A DNA stretch of 64,000 nucleotides from Reichenbachiella agarivorans (GTDB taxonomy: Bacteria; Bacteroidota; Bacteroidia; Cytophagales; Cyclobacteriaceae). Positions 56,230 through 64,000 of the stretch are shown here, in pieces. The notes below the pieces were generated by a model. It made no database searches, had not been told where the DNA came from, and saw only the letters and a list, made by a program, of their open reading frames with translations. The position numbers were made by a program, and so were the translations under genes. The stretch is from contig NZ_CP106679.1 in NCBI RefSeq assembly GCF_025502585.1, positions 663,001-727,000 of the forward strand. Reading direction: 5' to 3'. How positions within the stretch are numbered: the first letter of the stretch is position 1; the number at the start of each line of letters is the position of its first letter.

Positions 56230-56847
56230 ATGTCGAAACATGTAAAAATGCCGCCCTCTATCATCATGGAAGAAGCCATCGAGAAAAACAATTATACAGA
56301 TCAGGAAAAGCAACAACTTGTAGATATGGAGTTTATGCCACATCTGCGTGCACTGTATAATTTCGCTTACAAACTGACCTATGACGAAGATGACTCCAAA
56401 GATTTGGTACAGGATACTTACATGAAAGCCTATCGCTTCATCAATTCATTTCAAAAAGGAACTAATGCCAAAGCGTGGTTGTTTAGAATCCTGAAAAATA
56501 GTTTTATCAACGAGTTTAGGAAAAAAAGCAAACAGCCCGCACAAGTAGATTATCAGGAAGTAGAAGGGTATTACAACTCAGAAGGGACAGAAAAACCCTC
56601 ATCAACAACTGATTTACGCGTAGATTCAGTCAAAAACATGATGGGTGACGAAATCACTTCTGCACTCAATAGTCTCGATGTGGATTTTCGAACAGTGATC
56701 ATTCTTTGCGATTTGGAGGGGTTCACCTATGATGAAATGGCGAAAATACTGGACATCCCTATCGGTACAGTTAGATCTAGAATTCACAGAGCTAGAAATT
56801 TGTTAAAAGAAAAACTAGCTGGTTATGCTGCCAGCATGGGTTATTAA
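56230..56847 (+). CDS. ECF-type RNA polymerase sigma factor
   Basis: A 205-aa sigma-70 family protein with region 2 (LYNFAYKLTYDEDDSKDLVQDTYMKAYRFINSFQ, TNAKAWLFRILKNSFINEFRKK) and region 4 (IILCDLEGFTYDEMAKILDIPIGTVRSRIHRAR). It lacks regions 1 and 3, so it is an extracytoplasmic-function-type factor. The downstream gene is a small zinc-binding anti-sigma candidate. The sigma stop and the next frame are 18 bases apart. The genes that it controls are not known. Confidence 0.93.
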   Translation: MSKHVKMPPSIIMEEAIEKNNYTDQEKQQLVDMEFMPHLRALYNFAYKLTYDEDDSKDLVQDTYMKAYRFINSFQKGTNAKAWLFRILKNSFINEFRKKSKQPAQVDYQEVEGYYNSEGTEKPSSTTDLRVDSVKNMMGDEITSALNSLDVDFRTVIILCDLEGFTYDEMAKILDIPIGTVRSRIHRARNLLKEKLAGYAASMGY

Positions 56848-56865
56848 AAGAATAAAATATTAACA

Positions 56866-57144
56866 GTGGGACTCAAACAATACGTGCAAAACGTAAAATT
56901 CCGTACAGGCATGGCCAACTGCAGAGAATACATTGATCTGATATACGATGTGATAGACAATCAATCTTCCCCGTCACAGGAGCAATACCTCAGAAGACAC
57001 CTAAAATTGTGTTTAAAATGTGTAGATGCCTTAAATTTGGAAAAAGAATTGAAGAAAGCCATCCAACTCAAGTCGGTACATCAGGAAGTACCCAAGGACT
57101 TAGCCGATTCAATCAAAAACAAAATTGCAAAGTCTACTCCATAA
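56866..57144 (+). CDS. Putative zinc-binding anti-sigma factor (ZAS-like)
   Basis: A 92-aa protein if read from a GTG at 56866; the ATG at 56911 (M-A-N-C-R-E) gives 77 aa and also fits. The conserved features are a cysteine at the start of CREYIDLIYDVIDNQ and the HLKLCLKC motif (H-x3-C-x2-C), which together match the ZAS zinc site of anti-sigma factors. It has no membrane helix, so it would be a soluble type. The position directly after the sigma gene supports binding to it. The rest is helical and basic. Confidence 0.8.
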   Translation: MGLKQYVQNVKFRTGMANCREYIDLIYDVIDNQSSPSQEQYLRRHLKLCLKCVDALNLEKELKKAIQLKSVHQEVPKDLADSIKNKIAKSTP

Positions 57145-57147
57145 TTC

Positions 57148-57720
57148 ATGAACGAAGGAAAAGCCATTATCTTCTCAGCGCCGTCTGGCTCTGGAAAAAC
57201 CACCATAGTCAAACATCTACTTGCCGAATTGCCACAATTGTCATTTAGCATCTCTGCCTCCACCAGAGACAAACGCGGCAGAAGTGAAGCCGATGGAAAA
57301 GACTACTATTTCCTCTCTCCAGATGAATTTAAAAATAAAATAGACAATCAAGAATTCATCGAATGGGAAGAAGTCTATGAAGGCAACTTCTACGGTACGC
57401 TAAAATCAGAAATCGACAGAATATGGGCCATGGGCCAGCATGTCATCTTTGACGTGGACGTCAAAGGTGGCTTGAATCTTAAAAAATATTTTGGAGACAA
57501 AGCTCTGGCGATATTTGTCAAGGTTTCCAACATCGAAACCTTGTCTGAAAGACTGAAAGACAGAGGTACAGAAGACGAAAAAAGCCTTTCCAGACGCTTG
57601 TTCAAAGCTAAATTTGAGATGTCTTTTGAAAATCAATTTGACCTCACCATTGTCAACGAAGATTTGGAACAGTCCTTTGCTGAGAGTAAAAAAACCGTAT
57701 CGGACTTCTTGGCTTCATGA
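57148..57720 (+). CDS. gmk: Guanylate kinase
   Basis: A 190-aa kinase of GMP to GDP. P-loop [14 protein letters not shown], then [20 protein letters not shown] with the GMP-binding residues, [15 protein letters not shown] and [14 protein letters not shown]. All are complete. It is preceded by the anti-sigma candidate (3-base gap) and overlaps nadD by 4 bases (ATGA). Confidence 0.96.
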   Translation: MNEGKAIIFSAPSGSGKTTIVKHLLAELPQLSFSISASTRDKRGRSEADGKDYYFLSPDEFKNKIDNQEFIEWEEVYEGNFYGTLKSEIDRIWAMGQHVIFDVDVKGGLNLKKYFGDKALAIFVKVSNIETLSERLKDRGTEDEKSLSRRLFKAKFEMSFENQFDLTIVNEDLEQSFAESKKTVSDFLAS

Positions 57721-58301
57721 ACACACAATTGAGAGTAGGATTATTTTTTGGATCTTTCAATCCTATACACATAGGACACATGATCATCGCACAAGCCGTA
57801 GTGGATTCGGGTCAAGTGGACGAACTTTGGTTTGTGGTCAGCCCCCAAAACCCATTCAAGCAGAATAAGAACCTCCTGCACGAGTTTGACCGCTACGACA
57901 TGGTACAAGCTGCGATCCAAGACCAGCCCAAAATGAAAGTGTCAGACATAGAGTTTTCACTCCCCAAACCAAGTTTTACAGTAAAAACACTGGCTGTACT
58001 ATCAGAAAAGCACTTGGACAAAGAGTTCAAATTGATCATTGGTGAAGACAACCTGTCGAATTTTCACAAGTGGAAAAACTATGAACAAATACTGAAGCAC
58101 CATCAACTCATCGTGTACCCAAGACCCAACTCTACTCCTCCCAAGATCGATCTGAGTGAGCAGATAGAAATGATCAACGCGCCGATGCTGCATATCTCAG
58201 CAACTTTTATCCGAGAAGCCATAGAAAAAGGGCACTCGATCAAATACCTAGTGCCCTCTGAAGTAGACTATTTTATCAAGAGTAAAAACCTCTATCTCTA
58301 G
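57717..58301 (+). CDS. nadD: Nicotinate-nucleotide adenylyltransferase
   Basis: A 194-aa enzyme that transfers AMP to nicotinate mononucleotide in NAD synthesis. The nucleotidyltransferase motif [11 protein letters not shown] and the C-terminal [21 protein letters not shown] are complete. The ATG overlaps the gmk stop, which suggests coupled translation. Its stop overlaps the convergent frr stop by 4 bases (58298-58301). Confidence 0.95.
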   Translation: MNTQLRVGLFFGSFNPIHIGHMIIAQAVVDSGQVDELWFVVSPQNPFKQNKNLLHEFDRYDMVQAAIQDQPKMKVSDIEFSLPKPSFTVKTLAVLSEKHLDKEFKLIIGEDNLSNFHKWKNYEQILKHHQLIVYPRPNSTPPKIDLSEQIEMINAPMLHISATFIREAIEKGHSIKYLVPSEVDYFIKSKNLYL

Positions 58302-58858
58302 ATAGTCATTATATCTTTCTCTTTAAGCACCACCAAATCATCTATCTTCAGTACATGAGCGTCGGTCATTTTTTGAACCGATGCCTCAGCATCTTTGATT
58401 GAGTCTTCGGATGCACCATCTTTCAGCAACTTTCTAAGAGAATCATTGGTATCCTTTCTGATATTGCGAATACTAATTTTACCATTCTCTGCTTCATTTT
58501 TGACCTGCTTGACCAAATCCTTTCTTCTATCTCCTGTCAACGGAGGAATATTGATTCTGATTTGTTCTCCATCATTTTGCGGATTCAAACCCAAGTCACT
58601 GTTGATAATTGCTCTTTCGATATTGGCTATCACACCTTTTTCCCAAGGCTTGATAGACAGAGTTCTTGCATCTGGGGTATTGATTGTCGCTACTTGGCTG
58701 ATGGGAGTCGGTGAACCATAGTACTCTACCATCAATCCATCCAACATATTGGGAGTGGCCTTACCCGCTCTAATTTTGGACAACTCGTGGTTACAATGGT
58801 TTACAGATTTATCCATCAATTCTTTGGCTTCTTCCAAAAACATTTCGATCTCTTCCAT
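58298..58858 (-). CDS. frr: Ribosome recycling factor
   Basis: A 186-aa three-helix bundle plus beta/alpha/beta domain protein that splits post-termination ribosomes with EF-G. HELSKIRAGKATPNML, VEYYGSPTPISQVATI, RINIPPLTGDRRKDLVK and KDGASEDSIKDAEASVQKMTD are standard. It follows pyrH on the same strand (32-base gap), the usual arrangement in bacteria. Confidence 0.96.
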   Translation of the reverse strand: MEEIEMFLEEAKELMDKSVNHCNHELSKIRAGKATPNMLDGLMVEYYGSPTPISQVATINTPDARTLSIKPWEKGVIANIERAIINSDLGLNPQNDGEQIRINIPPLTGDRRKDLVKQVKNEAENGKISIRNIRKDTNDSLRKLLKDGASEDSIKDAEASVQKMTDAHVLKIDDLVVLKEKDIMTI

Positions 58859-58890
58859 GTCTCGATTATTATTTGATTCTGTTTATTTAA

Positions 58891-59595
58891 TTAAGAAATC
58901 AGGGTTCCGACGTCTTCCCCTTTCACAATTCTGTAAAAATTACCTTCCTTGTTCATATCAAAGACAATGATTGGGAGATTATTTTCTTGACAAAGAGTGA
59001 AAGCCGTCATGTCCATGATATTAAGCCCCTTCTCATAGGCTTCTTGAAATGAAAGGTTGGTGTATCGCACAGCATCTGGGTTCTTTTCTGGATCTGCGGT
59101 ATATACGCCATCCACTCTGGTTCCTTTCAACACCACGTCTGCTTCTACCTCAATCGCTCTCAAGCTTGCCGTAGAATCTGTAGTAAAGTAAGGGTTGCCT
59201 ATGCCGGCTCCAAAGATCACAATCCTGCCTTTCTCTAGATGGCGAACTGCCCGACGTTTGATGAATGGCTCACAAACCTCTTCGATTTTAATTCCCGACA
59301 TCAATCGAGTAAAGAGCCCCGCTTTTTCTAAAGCAGATTGCAACGCCATGGCATTGATCACTGTAGCCAACATTCCCATGTAGTCTCCCTGCACTCTGTC
59401 TATACCTGAGCTCTCTGCCTGTACTCCTCTAAAAATATTTCCACCGCCGATTACTATCGCAATTTCAATATTTTGCTCGTGTACTTTTTTAATGTCTTGG
59501 ACATATTTGTCCAATCTTGAAGCATCTATCCCGTACTGCTTATCCCCCATCAGGGCTTCTCCACTTAGCTTCAACAATATTCTTTTGTACTTCAT
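58891..59595 (-). CDS. pyrH: UMP kinase
   Basis: A 234-aa amino-acid-kinase-fold enzyme that phosphorylates [62 protein letters not shown] and [14 protein letters not shown] are all present. It is upstream of frr as in many genomes. Confidence 0.96.
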   Translation of the reverse strand: MKYKRILLKLSGEALMGDKQYGIDASRLDKYVQDIKKVHEQNIEIAIVIGGGNIFRGVQAESSGIDRVQGDYMGMLATVINAMALQSALEKAGLFTRLMSGIKIEEVCEPFIKRRAVRHLEKGRIVIFGAGIGNPYFTTDSTASLRAIEVEADVVLKGTRVDGVYTADPEKNPDAVRYTNLSFQEAYEKGLNIMDMTAFTLCQENNLPIIVFDMNKEGNFYRIVKGEDVGTLIS

Positions 59596-59659
59596 CTGTC
59601 AGGTATTATTCCTTTTTGTTTTTCAAACCCTACAAATATAGAATGGATTTCTTCACCAT

Positions 59660-60154
59660 TTAAAATATCAATAGAATTTTGCCCTTTTCTACTGTCTCTC
59701 CTTTTGTCACTAGAATAGATGTCAGCACGCCATCACATGGACTCTTGATTATATTTTCCATTTTCATAGCTTCCAAGATCACCAGACTGTCTCCCTTGGC
59801 AACAGATTGTCCCTCTTTCACACATATTTCCAAGATAGTTCCAGGCATAGGTGCTTTGATTTCCTGATCAGTCGCTTCTATATCAGATTCTAATCCGATT
59901 TTTTCGAGCATCAGATCGAGCTCGTCTTGTACATGGGCTTGTATGGCTCTCCCGTCTATGATCATTGACACTGTCTTGGTCTTGGCATCAACCGAAACAA
60001 TCTCTACCAAATGGGATTTACAACCATGCTCTATATGAATACTACCATCATGCCTTTGGTACATATCTAGGCTATATGGCTTTGCATTCAAAAAAAAAGC
60101 ACCTTCGACTTCTTCAAGTTCAAAGGTGCTTTTGTTAATAGTAATTTTTTTCAT
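59660..60154 (-). CDS. Biotin carboxyl carrier protein
   Basis: A 164-aa protein with a C-terminal biotinyl domain: APMPGTILEICVKEG, then the biotinylated lysine in EAMKMENIIKSP. The N-terminal half (EVEGAFFLNAKPYSLDMYQR) looks like the linker part of acetyl- or propionyl-CoA carboxylase subunits. No carboxylase or carboxyltransferase gene is adjacent, so its enzyme partner is elsewhere. BirA is encoded 5 kb away. Confidence 0.92.
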   Translation of the reverse strand: MKKITINKSTFELEEVEGAFFLNAKPYSLDMYQRHDGSIHIEHGCKSHLVEIVSVDAKTKTVSMIIDGRAIQAHVQDELDLMLEKIGLESDIEATDQEIKAPMPGTILEICVKEGQSVAKGDSLVILEAMKMENIIKSPCDGVLTSILVTKGETVEKGKILLIF

Positions 60155-60217
60155 TTTTGGTCTTTGACCTAAAAATAACAGTACTCTTCCAATAATTACC
60201 CAAATGCTGACAATATC

Positions 60218-60682
60218 TTAACCCAATTGAATCGGGCGACTCATACTTTCATCCAGAGAGATCAAGGTTTCGGTTCTTTCTATTCCATCCACCTTTTGGA
60301 TTTTATCATGGAGTACCTCTCTGAGATGATTGGTATCTCTACAATGGATTTTGATAAATATATTATAATTACCCGTCGTATAATGAATCCGTACTACTTC
60401 TGATATCTTCTTCAGTTCCTCTACTACTTGATCATACAAAGAGCTTCGCTGTAGATATATCCCTAAGAAACACGTGACGTCAAACCCAAGCTTGGAATAA
60501 TCAAGCTGAAGGGTCGTACCTAAAACCACACCCATCTCTTCCAACTTCTTCATTCTGACATGGACTGTTCCACCAGAAACGTACACCTTTTTTGCTATCT
60601 CCGTATAGGGAGTTTTAGCGTCAATCATCAGGTGAGATAGGATTTTCAAATCCACTTCATCAATTTCATAATTTTTCGCCAT
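60218..60682 (-). CDS. Lrp/AsnC family transcriptional regulator
   Basis: A 154-aa protein with an N-terminal winged helix (DLKILSHLMIDAKTPYTEIAKKVYVSGGTVHVRMKKLEEMGV) and a C-terminal RAM domain (VVEELKKISEVVRIHYTTGNYNIFIKIHC, TLISLDES). It would bind DNA as an octamer or dimer in response to an amino acid. The target is not visible. It is divergent from the tRNA-like RNA. Confidence 0.94.
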   Translation of the reverse strand: MAKNYEIDEVDLKILSHLMIDAKTPYTEIAKKVYVSGGTVHVRMKKLEEMGVVLGTTLQLDYSKLGFDVTCFLGIYLQRSSLYDQVVEELKKISEVVRIHYTTGNYNIFIKIHCRDTNHLREVLHDKIQKVDGIERTETLISLDESMSRPIQLG

Positions 60683-60792
60683 GATTCACAAGTCATTTTA
60701 TTAAATACTCAACAATTATAAGTATTTGTTAGATCAAGTCTAAATATTTAAGGTTTTTTATGATAAATTTTTAATATTCCGTCTAGTTGTTA

Positions 60793-60800
60793 TAAATTTG
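60793..60800 (+). promoter_or_regulatory. Possible -7 box for the tRNA-like RNA (TAAATTTG)
   Basis: TAAATTTG is an exact TAnnTTTG match, 39 bases before the start of the acceptor stem at 60839. No clear -33 element is seen. Confidence 0.4.
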
Positions 60801-60838
60801 TAATCACAAAGGAACAAAAAAGTAGTTCTTTTCTATAA

Positions 60839-60953
60839 TGTAGGGTGATGAAACAGGCAGCCATGCCCCCCTGTCTCGGGGGTGGAGATAAGGAATAAAT
60901 CCCGATTTATCGGGCCTAACCGCTCCGTGGAGGTTCGAATCCTTCTCCTACAG
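60839..60953 (+). ncRNA. Type II tRNA-like RNA with abnormal anticodon loop
   Basis: A complete cloverleaf can be drawn. The acceptor stem is TGTAGGG (60839-60845) with TCCTACA (60946-60952), then discriminator G and no encoded CCA. The D arm has ATG/CAT with an 11-base loop containing GG. The anticodon stem is CCCCC/GGGGG around CTGTCTC. The T arm has GGAGG-TTCGAAT-CCTTC. The variable region of 46 bases folds as a long arm, with GGAG/CTCC outside and a CCCGAT/ATCGGG hairpin inside. The loop would give anticodon GTC (Asp) in a Leu-like body, with T at position 37 where a purine is expected. It may be a pseudo-tRNA or a tRNA-like regulatory RNA. Confidence 0.7.
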
Positions 60954-60987
60954 CTATCATTTTTGGGTTAATGTTGTTTAATGAAAG

Positions 60988-61011
60988 AGTCTGGTTCTAC
61001 CAGACTTTTTT
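60988..61011 (+). terminator. Terminator of the tRNA-like RNA
   Basis: AGTCTGGT (60988-60995) pairs with ACCAGACT (60999-61006) around a TCT loop and is followed by T6. It lies 35 bases after the RNA and before any CDS. Confidence 0.85.
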
Positions 61012-61142
61012 CATTTACAGACAAATCTAAGTTCTTCTCCTCTTTTTGCCTCCCCATTCTTTGACTATTCCATTTTCTATAGGCATATTTAATCTTCCAT
61101 CTGATCTAATACCGAATTAGAAAGATTAAGCACAACATTACT

Positions 61143-62828
61143 ATGAAAGATTACCCTTGGTTCAAACAATATCCTGAAGGAATTCCACACGAGATCAATC
61201 CCGATTGTTATTCCTCTTTAGTTGATCTACTAGATACAGGATTTAAAAAATACGCAGAGTTGCCAGCAATGGAAAACATGGGCAAAGTGTTGACCTATGC
61301 TGAATTGGAGGTACAGGTAAACCATATGGCCAGCTATTTCCAACATCACACAACACTACAAAAAGGTGACCGCATCGCCATACAAATGCCCAATCTGCTA
61401 CAATATCCCGTAGCGATGTTTGCTGCACTCAAGGCCGGGCTAGTCGTAGTGAATGTCAATCCACTATATACTGCCTCAGAAATGAAACATCAGATCAATG
61501 ATGCTGGAGCAAAAGCCATTGTGATATTAGAAAATTTTGCCAGCAATCTCGAAAAAATACTCCCGGAGACCAAAATAGAGCTCATCATCACAACTGAAAT
61601 CGGTGACCTGTTTGGTGGATTGAAAAAAATCATCACCAACTTCGTAGTAAAACGGATCAAGAAAATGGTTCCCTCCTTCAGCTTACCCAATGTGGTTCAC
61701 TTTAATGACGCATTGAAACTTGGAGCAACCAAAACATTTGAAAATATAGAAATCAAAGGGGCTGACTTAGCATTCTTACAATATACTGGTGGCACGACTG
61801 GTGTGTCTAAAGGTGCCATGCTGACACACAGAAATCTGGTAGCCAATCTCGAACAAGTCAGTGGTTGGCTAGAAGTACTCCTAAAAGAAGGGAAAGAAAT
61901 TGTCATTACTGCTCTGCCATTGTACCACATTTTTGCTTTAACCAGCAATTGCTTTACGATGTTCAAATATGGGGCACACAATGTCCTGATCACCAACCCA
62001 CGTGACATGCCCGCGTTCATCAAAGAGATGGGCAAACATCAATTTACAGTGATTACAGGTGTCAACACGCTATTTAATGGCTTGCTCAACCAAGAGAAAT
62101 TCAAAAGTCTTGACTTTAGCAAACTCAAGGTAGCCATTGGTGGGGGTATGGCCGTACAAAAACCAGTTGCCGAAAAATGGATGAAGGTTACAGGATCTTG
62201 TTTGGCTGAGGGTTACGGACTGACAGAGACCTCACCAGTTTTAACAGTAAACCCACTCAATGGTCATCACAAATTAGGCACCATCGGTGTACCTATGCCT
62301 AGTACCGAAATCAAGTTGATGAATGACGATGGCAATGAGGTAGGCTTCAATGAGCCAGGGGAGTTGTACGCAAAGGGACCACAAGTCATGAAGGGATACT
62401 GGCAGAAACCTGATGAAACAGCCAATGTAATGGATGGTGAATGGTTCAAAACTGGTGATATTGCCATGCTTGACGAAGATGGGTTTATCAAAATCGTGGA
62501 TCGAAAGAAGGAAATGATATTAGTTTCTGGATTCAACGTGTACCCCAATGAAATTGAAGAGACCTTAGCTGCACACCCTAAAATATTAGAGGTGGGAGCA
62601 ATCGGTGTACCTAGTAAAAAATCCACAGAATCTGTCAAAGTTTTCATTGTAAAGAAAGATGACTCTCTCACCGAAGAAGAGGTAATGACCTATGCAAGGG
62701 AAAATCTAACTGCCTACAAATGCCCCAAACATGTGGAATTTTGCAAGGAGCTACCTAAATCCAATGTAGGTAAAATATTGAGAAGAATCCTCAAAGAGAA
62801 TGACGCCAAAGCAAACACCTACGAATAA
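61143..62828 (+). CDS. Long-chain fatty acid--CoA ligase
   Basis: A 561-aa AMP-binding enzyme of the FadD type that activates fatty acids to acyl-CoA. The AMP motif is YTGGTTGVSKGAMLTH. Other motifs are GYGLTETSP, GEWFKTGDIAMLDEDGFIKIVDRKKEMI, and the C-terminal lysine region LPKSNVGKILRRIL. The N-terminus (YPWFKQYPEGIPHEI) is typical of proteobacterial FadD and its Bacteroidota relatives. It could supply acyl-CoA for lipid synthesis or for beta-oxidation. It is preceded by a 130-base leader after the RNA terminator. Confidence 0.94.
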   Translation: MKDYPWFKQYPEGIPHEINPDCYSSLVDLLDTGFKKYAELPAMENMGKVLTYAELEVQVNHMASYFQHHTTLQKGDRIAIQMPNLLQYPVAMFAALKAGLVVVNVNPLYTASEMKHQINDAGAKAIVILENFASNLEKILPETKIELIITTEIGDLFGGLKKIITNFVVKRIKKMVPSFSLPNVVHFNDALKLGATKTFENIEIKGADLAFLQYTGGTTGVSKGAMLTHRNLVANLEQVSGWLEVLLKEGKEIVITALPLYHIFALTSNCFTMFKYGAHNVLITNPRDMPAFIKEMGKHQFTVITGVNTLFNGLLNQEKFKSLDFSKLKVAIGGGMAVQKPVAEKWMKVTGSCLAEGYGLTETSPVLTVNPLNGHHKLGTIGVPMPSTEIKLMNDDGNEVGFNEPGELYAKGPQVMKGYWQKPDETANVMDGEWFKTGDIAMLDEDGFIKIVDRKKEMILVSGFNVYPNEIEETLAAHPKILEVGAIGVPSKKSTESVKVFIVKKDDSLTEEEVMTYARENLTAYKCPKHVEFCKELPKSNVGKILRRILKENDAKANTYE

Positions 62829-62900
62829 TTAACATTAACAAAACAATCCTTTTGGCATTTTGACCTAATTTAGTGGCCTTAATAACAAAAAAATCAACTT

Positions 62901-63839
62901 ATGAAAAAATTCATACTAGGCTTTCTATTGTTAAGTCCACTATTTTCTCAAGCACAATCAGACACTACATATTGGACTAAAGGTGGTAACGTTGGCATCA
63001 CCTTTAACCAAGCTACGCTTAAAAACTGGGCAGCTGGCGGAATTAACTCTTACTCTGGAGGTGCCTACTTCGGTCAATTCTTTGACTATAAAAAAGGAGG
63101 AATCATTTGGATTAATACCATTGATTTAGGATTTGGTTTTATCAAAGAAGACGAGGCAGACAGAAAAAAAGCAGATGATAGAATCGTATTGACATCTCAA
63201 TTTGGAAAAAGTATAGGCGAAGGTAAATGGTATTACAGTGCCATGTTAGACTTCAGAACACAGTTTGCTAAAGGCTTTGAGTCGTCAAACCAAGATAACT
63301 ACATCTCTAGGTTTATGTCTCCTGGCTATTTATTGGCAGCAATTGGTGCCGACTATAAACCTAACGACAATTTCAGTGCATCATTTGGCTTGATCTCAGG
63401 TAAAATGACTTTCGTGACAGATCAAGATTTAGCAGACTCAGGTTCTTTTGGAGTAGATGGTGCAGAACTAGACGGCACTGGCGCTATCATAGCTGGTACT
63501 GGGAAAAACATGCGAGCGGAGTTTGGTGCTACCATCAAGGTATCTTATAACAAAGAAATATTCAAAAACACTACCTATGCAACCAACCTTCTTTTGTTTA
63601 CTAACTACATGGAAAACACTGACAAGATCGATGTAAACTGGGAGAACACCTTGACAATGAAGGTCAACGATTTCCTCTCTGCCATGATCTATATCCAAAC
63701 CATCTATGATTATGACATCAAGTTTTATGATATGGATATCAATGGCGATCCTATTTTATCGACAGAAGAAGATAGATGGCAGTTTAAAAGCATTCTTAGT
63801 CTAGGCCTTGCTTACAAATTCGGAGCAACCAGAGGATAA
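62901..63839 (+). CDS. DUF3078 outer-membrane protein
   Basis: A 312-aa protein with a signal peptide (FILGFLLLSPLFSQAQ). The DUF3078 start WTKGGNVGITFNQATLKNWAAGG is clear. The rest has alternating beta strands (GIIWINTIDLGFGFI, WYYSAMLDFRTQFAKGF, TTYATNLLLFTNYMEN) and ends in an LGLAYKFG barrel-like strand. Predicted outer-membrane barrel of unknown function. It ends in a strong intrinsic terminator. Confidence 0.92.
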   Translation: MKKFILGFLLLSPLFSQAQSDTTYWTKGGNVGITFNQATLKNWAAGGINSYSGGAYFGQFFDYKKGGIIWINTIDLGFGFIKEDEADRKKADDRIVLTSQFGKSIGEGKWYYSAMLDFRTQFAKGFESSNQDNYISRFMSPGYLLAAIGADYKPNDNFSASFGLISGKMTFVTDQDLADSGSFGVDGAELDGTGAIIAGTGKNMRAEFGATIKVSYNKEIFKNTTYATNLLLFTNYMENTDKIDVNWENTLTMKVNDFLSAMIYIQTIYDYDIKFYDMDINGDPILSTEEDRWQFKSILSLGLAYKFGATRG

Positions 63840-63847
63840 AACAGAAA

Positions 63848-63873
63848 AGACCAGTTGAACTGGTCTTTTTTTT
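63848..63873 (+). terminator. Intrinsic terminator of DUF3078 gene
   Basis: AGACCAG and CTGGTCT form a stem around TTGAA, and an eight-base T tract follows. Confidence 0.88.
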
Positions 63874-63890
63874 ACCTTTTCGCTAACACC

Positions 63891-64000
63891 ATGTCTCTCA
63901 AAAGGAAAGCACTTTTCATCACCAATCCTATTTCGGGAGCAGGTGGAAAAATCAATATCACAGAACTCATACAATCCAACCTCGATTCCAGCAAGTTTGA
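63891..64000 (+). CDS. Diacylglycerol/sphingosine kinase family protein (3' end outside window)
   Basis: Only 36 codons are in the window. The frame starts at an ATG 18 bases after the previous terminator. It reads KALFITNPISGAGGKINI, the phosphate-binding NPxSG motif of the DAGK catalytic domain. Members phosphorylate diacylglycerol or long-chain bases. The gene continues past the window edge, so its full domain set is unknown. A link to the sphingolipid module is possible but not shown. Confidence 0.8.
   Translation, partial: MSLKRKALFITNPISGAGGKINITELIQSNLDSSKF

Noticed and set aside
60839-60953. tRNA-like RNA considered as 4.5S SRP RNA or tmRNA
   Set aside because: It lacks the conserved SRP domain IV loop sequence and the tmRNA tag-encoding region, and it is too short for tmRNA; cloverleaf arms fit better.
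62829-62900. Possible promoter before DUF3078 (TTTTGG and TAATTTAG)
   Set aside because: Spacing of about 11 bases does not fit the Bacteroidota promoter, and the -7 box has mismatches.

Overview
The window is chromosomal DNA from a member of the Bacteroidota, most likely a marine or soil member of the Cytophagales. Several signs support this. The promoters fit the Bacteroidota form (TTTG, about 19 bp, TAnnTTTG). IspG is the long Bacteroidota type, ornithine aminotransferase and DUF2911/DUF3078/DUF3109/DUF6048/DUF6452/DUF983/DUF420 families are present, and there is an alternative complex III (act) cluster joined to an aa3-type cytochrome oxidase. A serine palmitoyltransferase locus points to sphingolipid membranes. 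I did not run a similarity search, so genus and species stay open.

Layout. 1-13 kb: end of a PAS histidine kinase, rocD, a small accessory pocket (DUF5522 gene without an ATG, a DUF6934 gene with a 50-aa partner, a heptamer minisatellite), then housekeeping genes (UvrD/PcrA helicase, DUF3109, a response regulator, DUF2911, rarA, a lipoprotein, MmcQ, a small membrane protein, ispG). 13-19 kb: a large secreted zinc metalloprotease, an SDR, an Mla-type ABC permease/ATPase pair, and a compact DUF559 endonuclease cassette bounded by inverted and direct repeats. 19-26 kb: an 1164-aa outer-membrane protein with a SprA-like signature and a giant NtrY-like sensor kinase.

26-43 kb: one long minus-strand respiratory cluster, actABCDEF-ctaC-ctaD-ctaA-ctaB-coxIII-coxIII-coxIV, followed by a degenerate SCO-like gene, DUF420, a small membrane protein and DUF983. 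A textbook promoter lies just upstream of actA. Together these genes move electrons from menaquinol through the act complex and its haem c carriers to oxygen, and also make haem A for the oxidase.

43-49 kb: an ACT-domain protein divergent from lysA, then fatty-acid hydroxylase, GNAT-like acyltransferase and serine palmitoyltransferase, which form a likely ceramide/sphingolipid module ending in a perfect 50-bp palindrome. 49-60 kb: envelope proteins (DUF6048, DUF6452, a beta-propeller), lpxH, ftsH, rsfS, birA, ahcY, an ECF sigma factor with a zinc-binding anti-sigma candidate, gmk, nadD, frr, pyrH, a biotin carrier protein and an Lrp regulator. 60-64 kb: a tRNA-shaped RNA with a long variable arm and a non-standard anticodon loop, with its own terminator; then a long-chain acyl-CoA ligase, DUF3078 and the start of a diacylglycerol-kinase family gene.

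The strongest candidates for undescribed biology are the DUF6934/50-aa gene pair, the repeat-bounded DUF559 cassette, the type II tRNA-like RNA, and the degenerate SCO-like protein inside the oxidase cluster.
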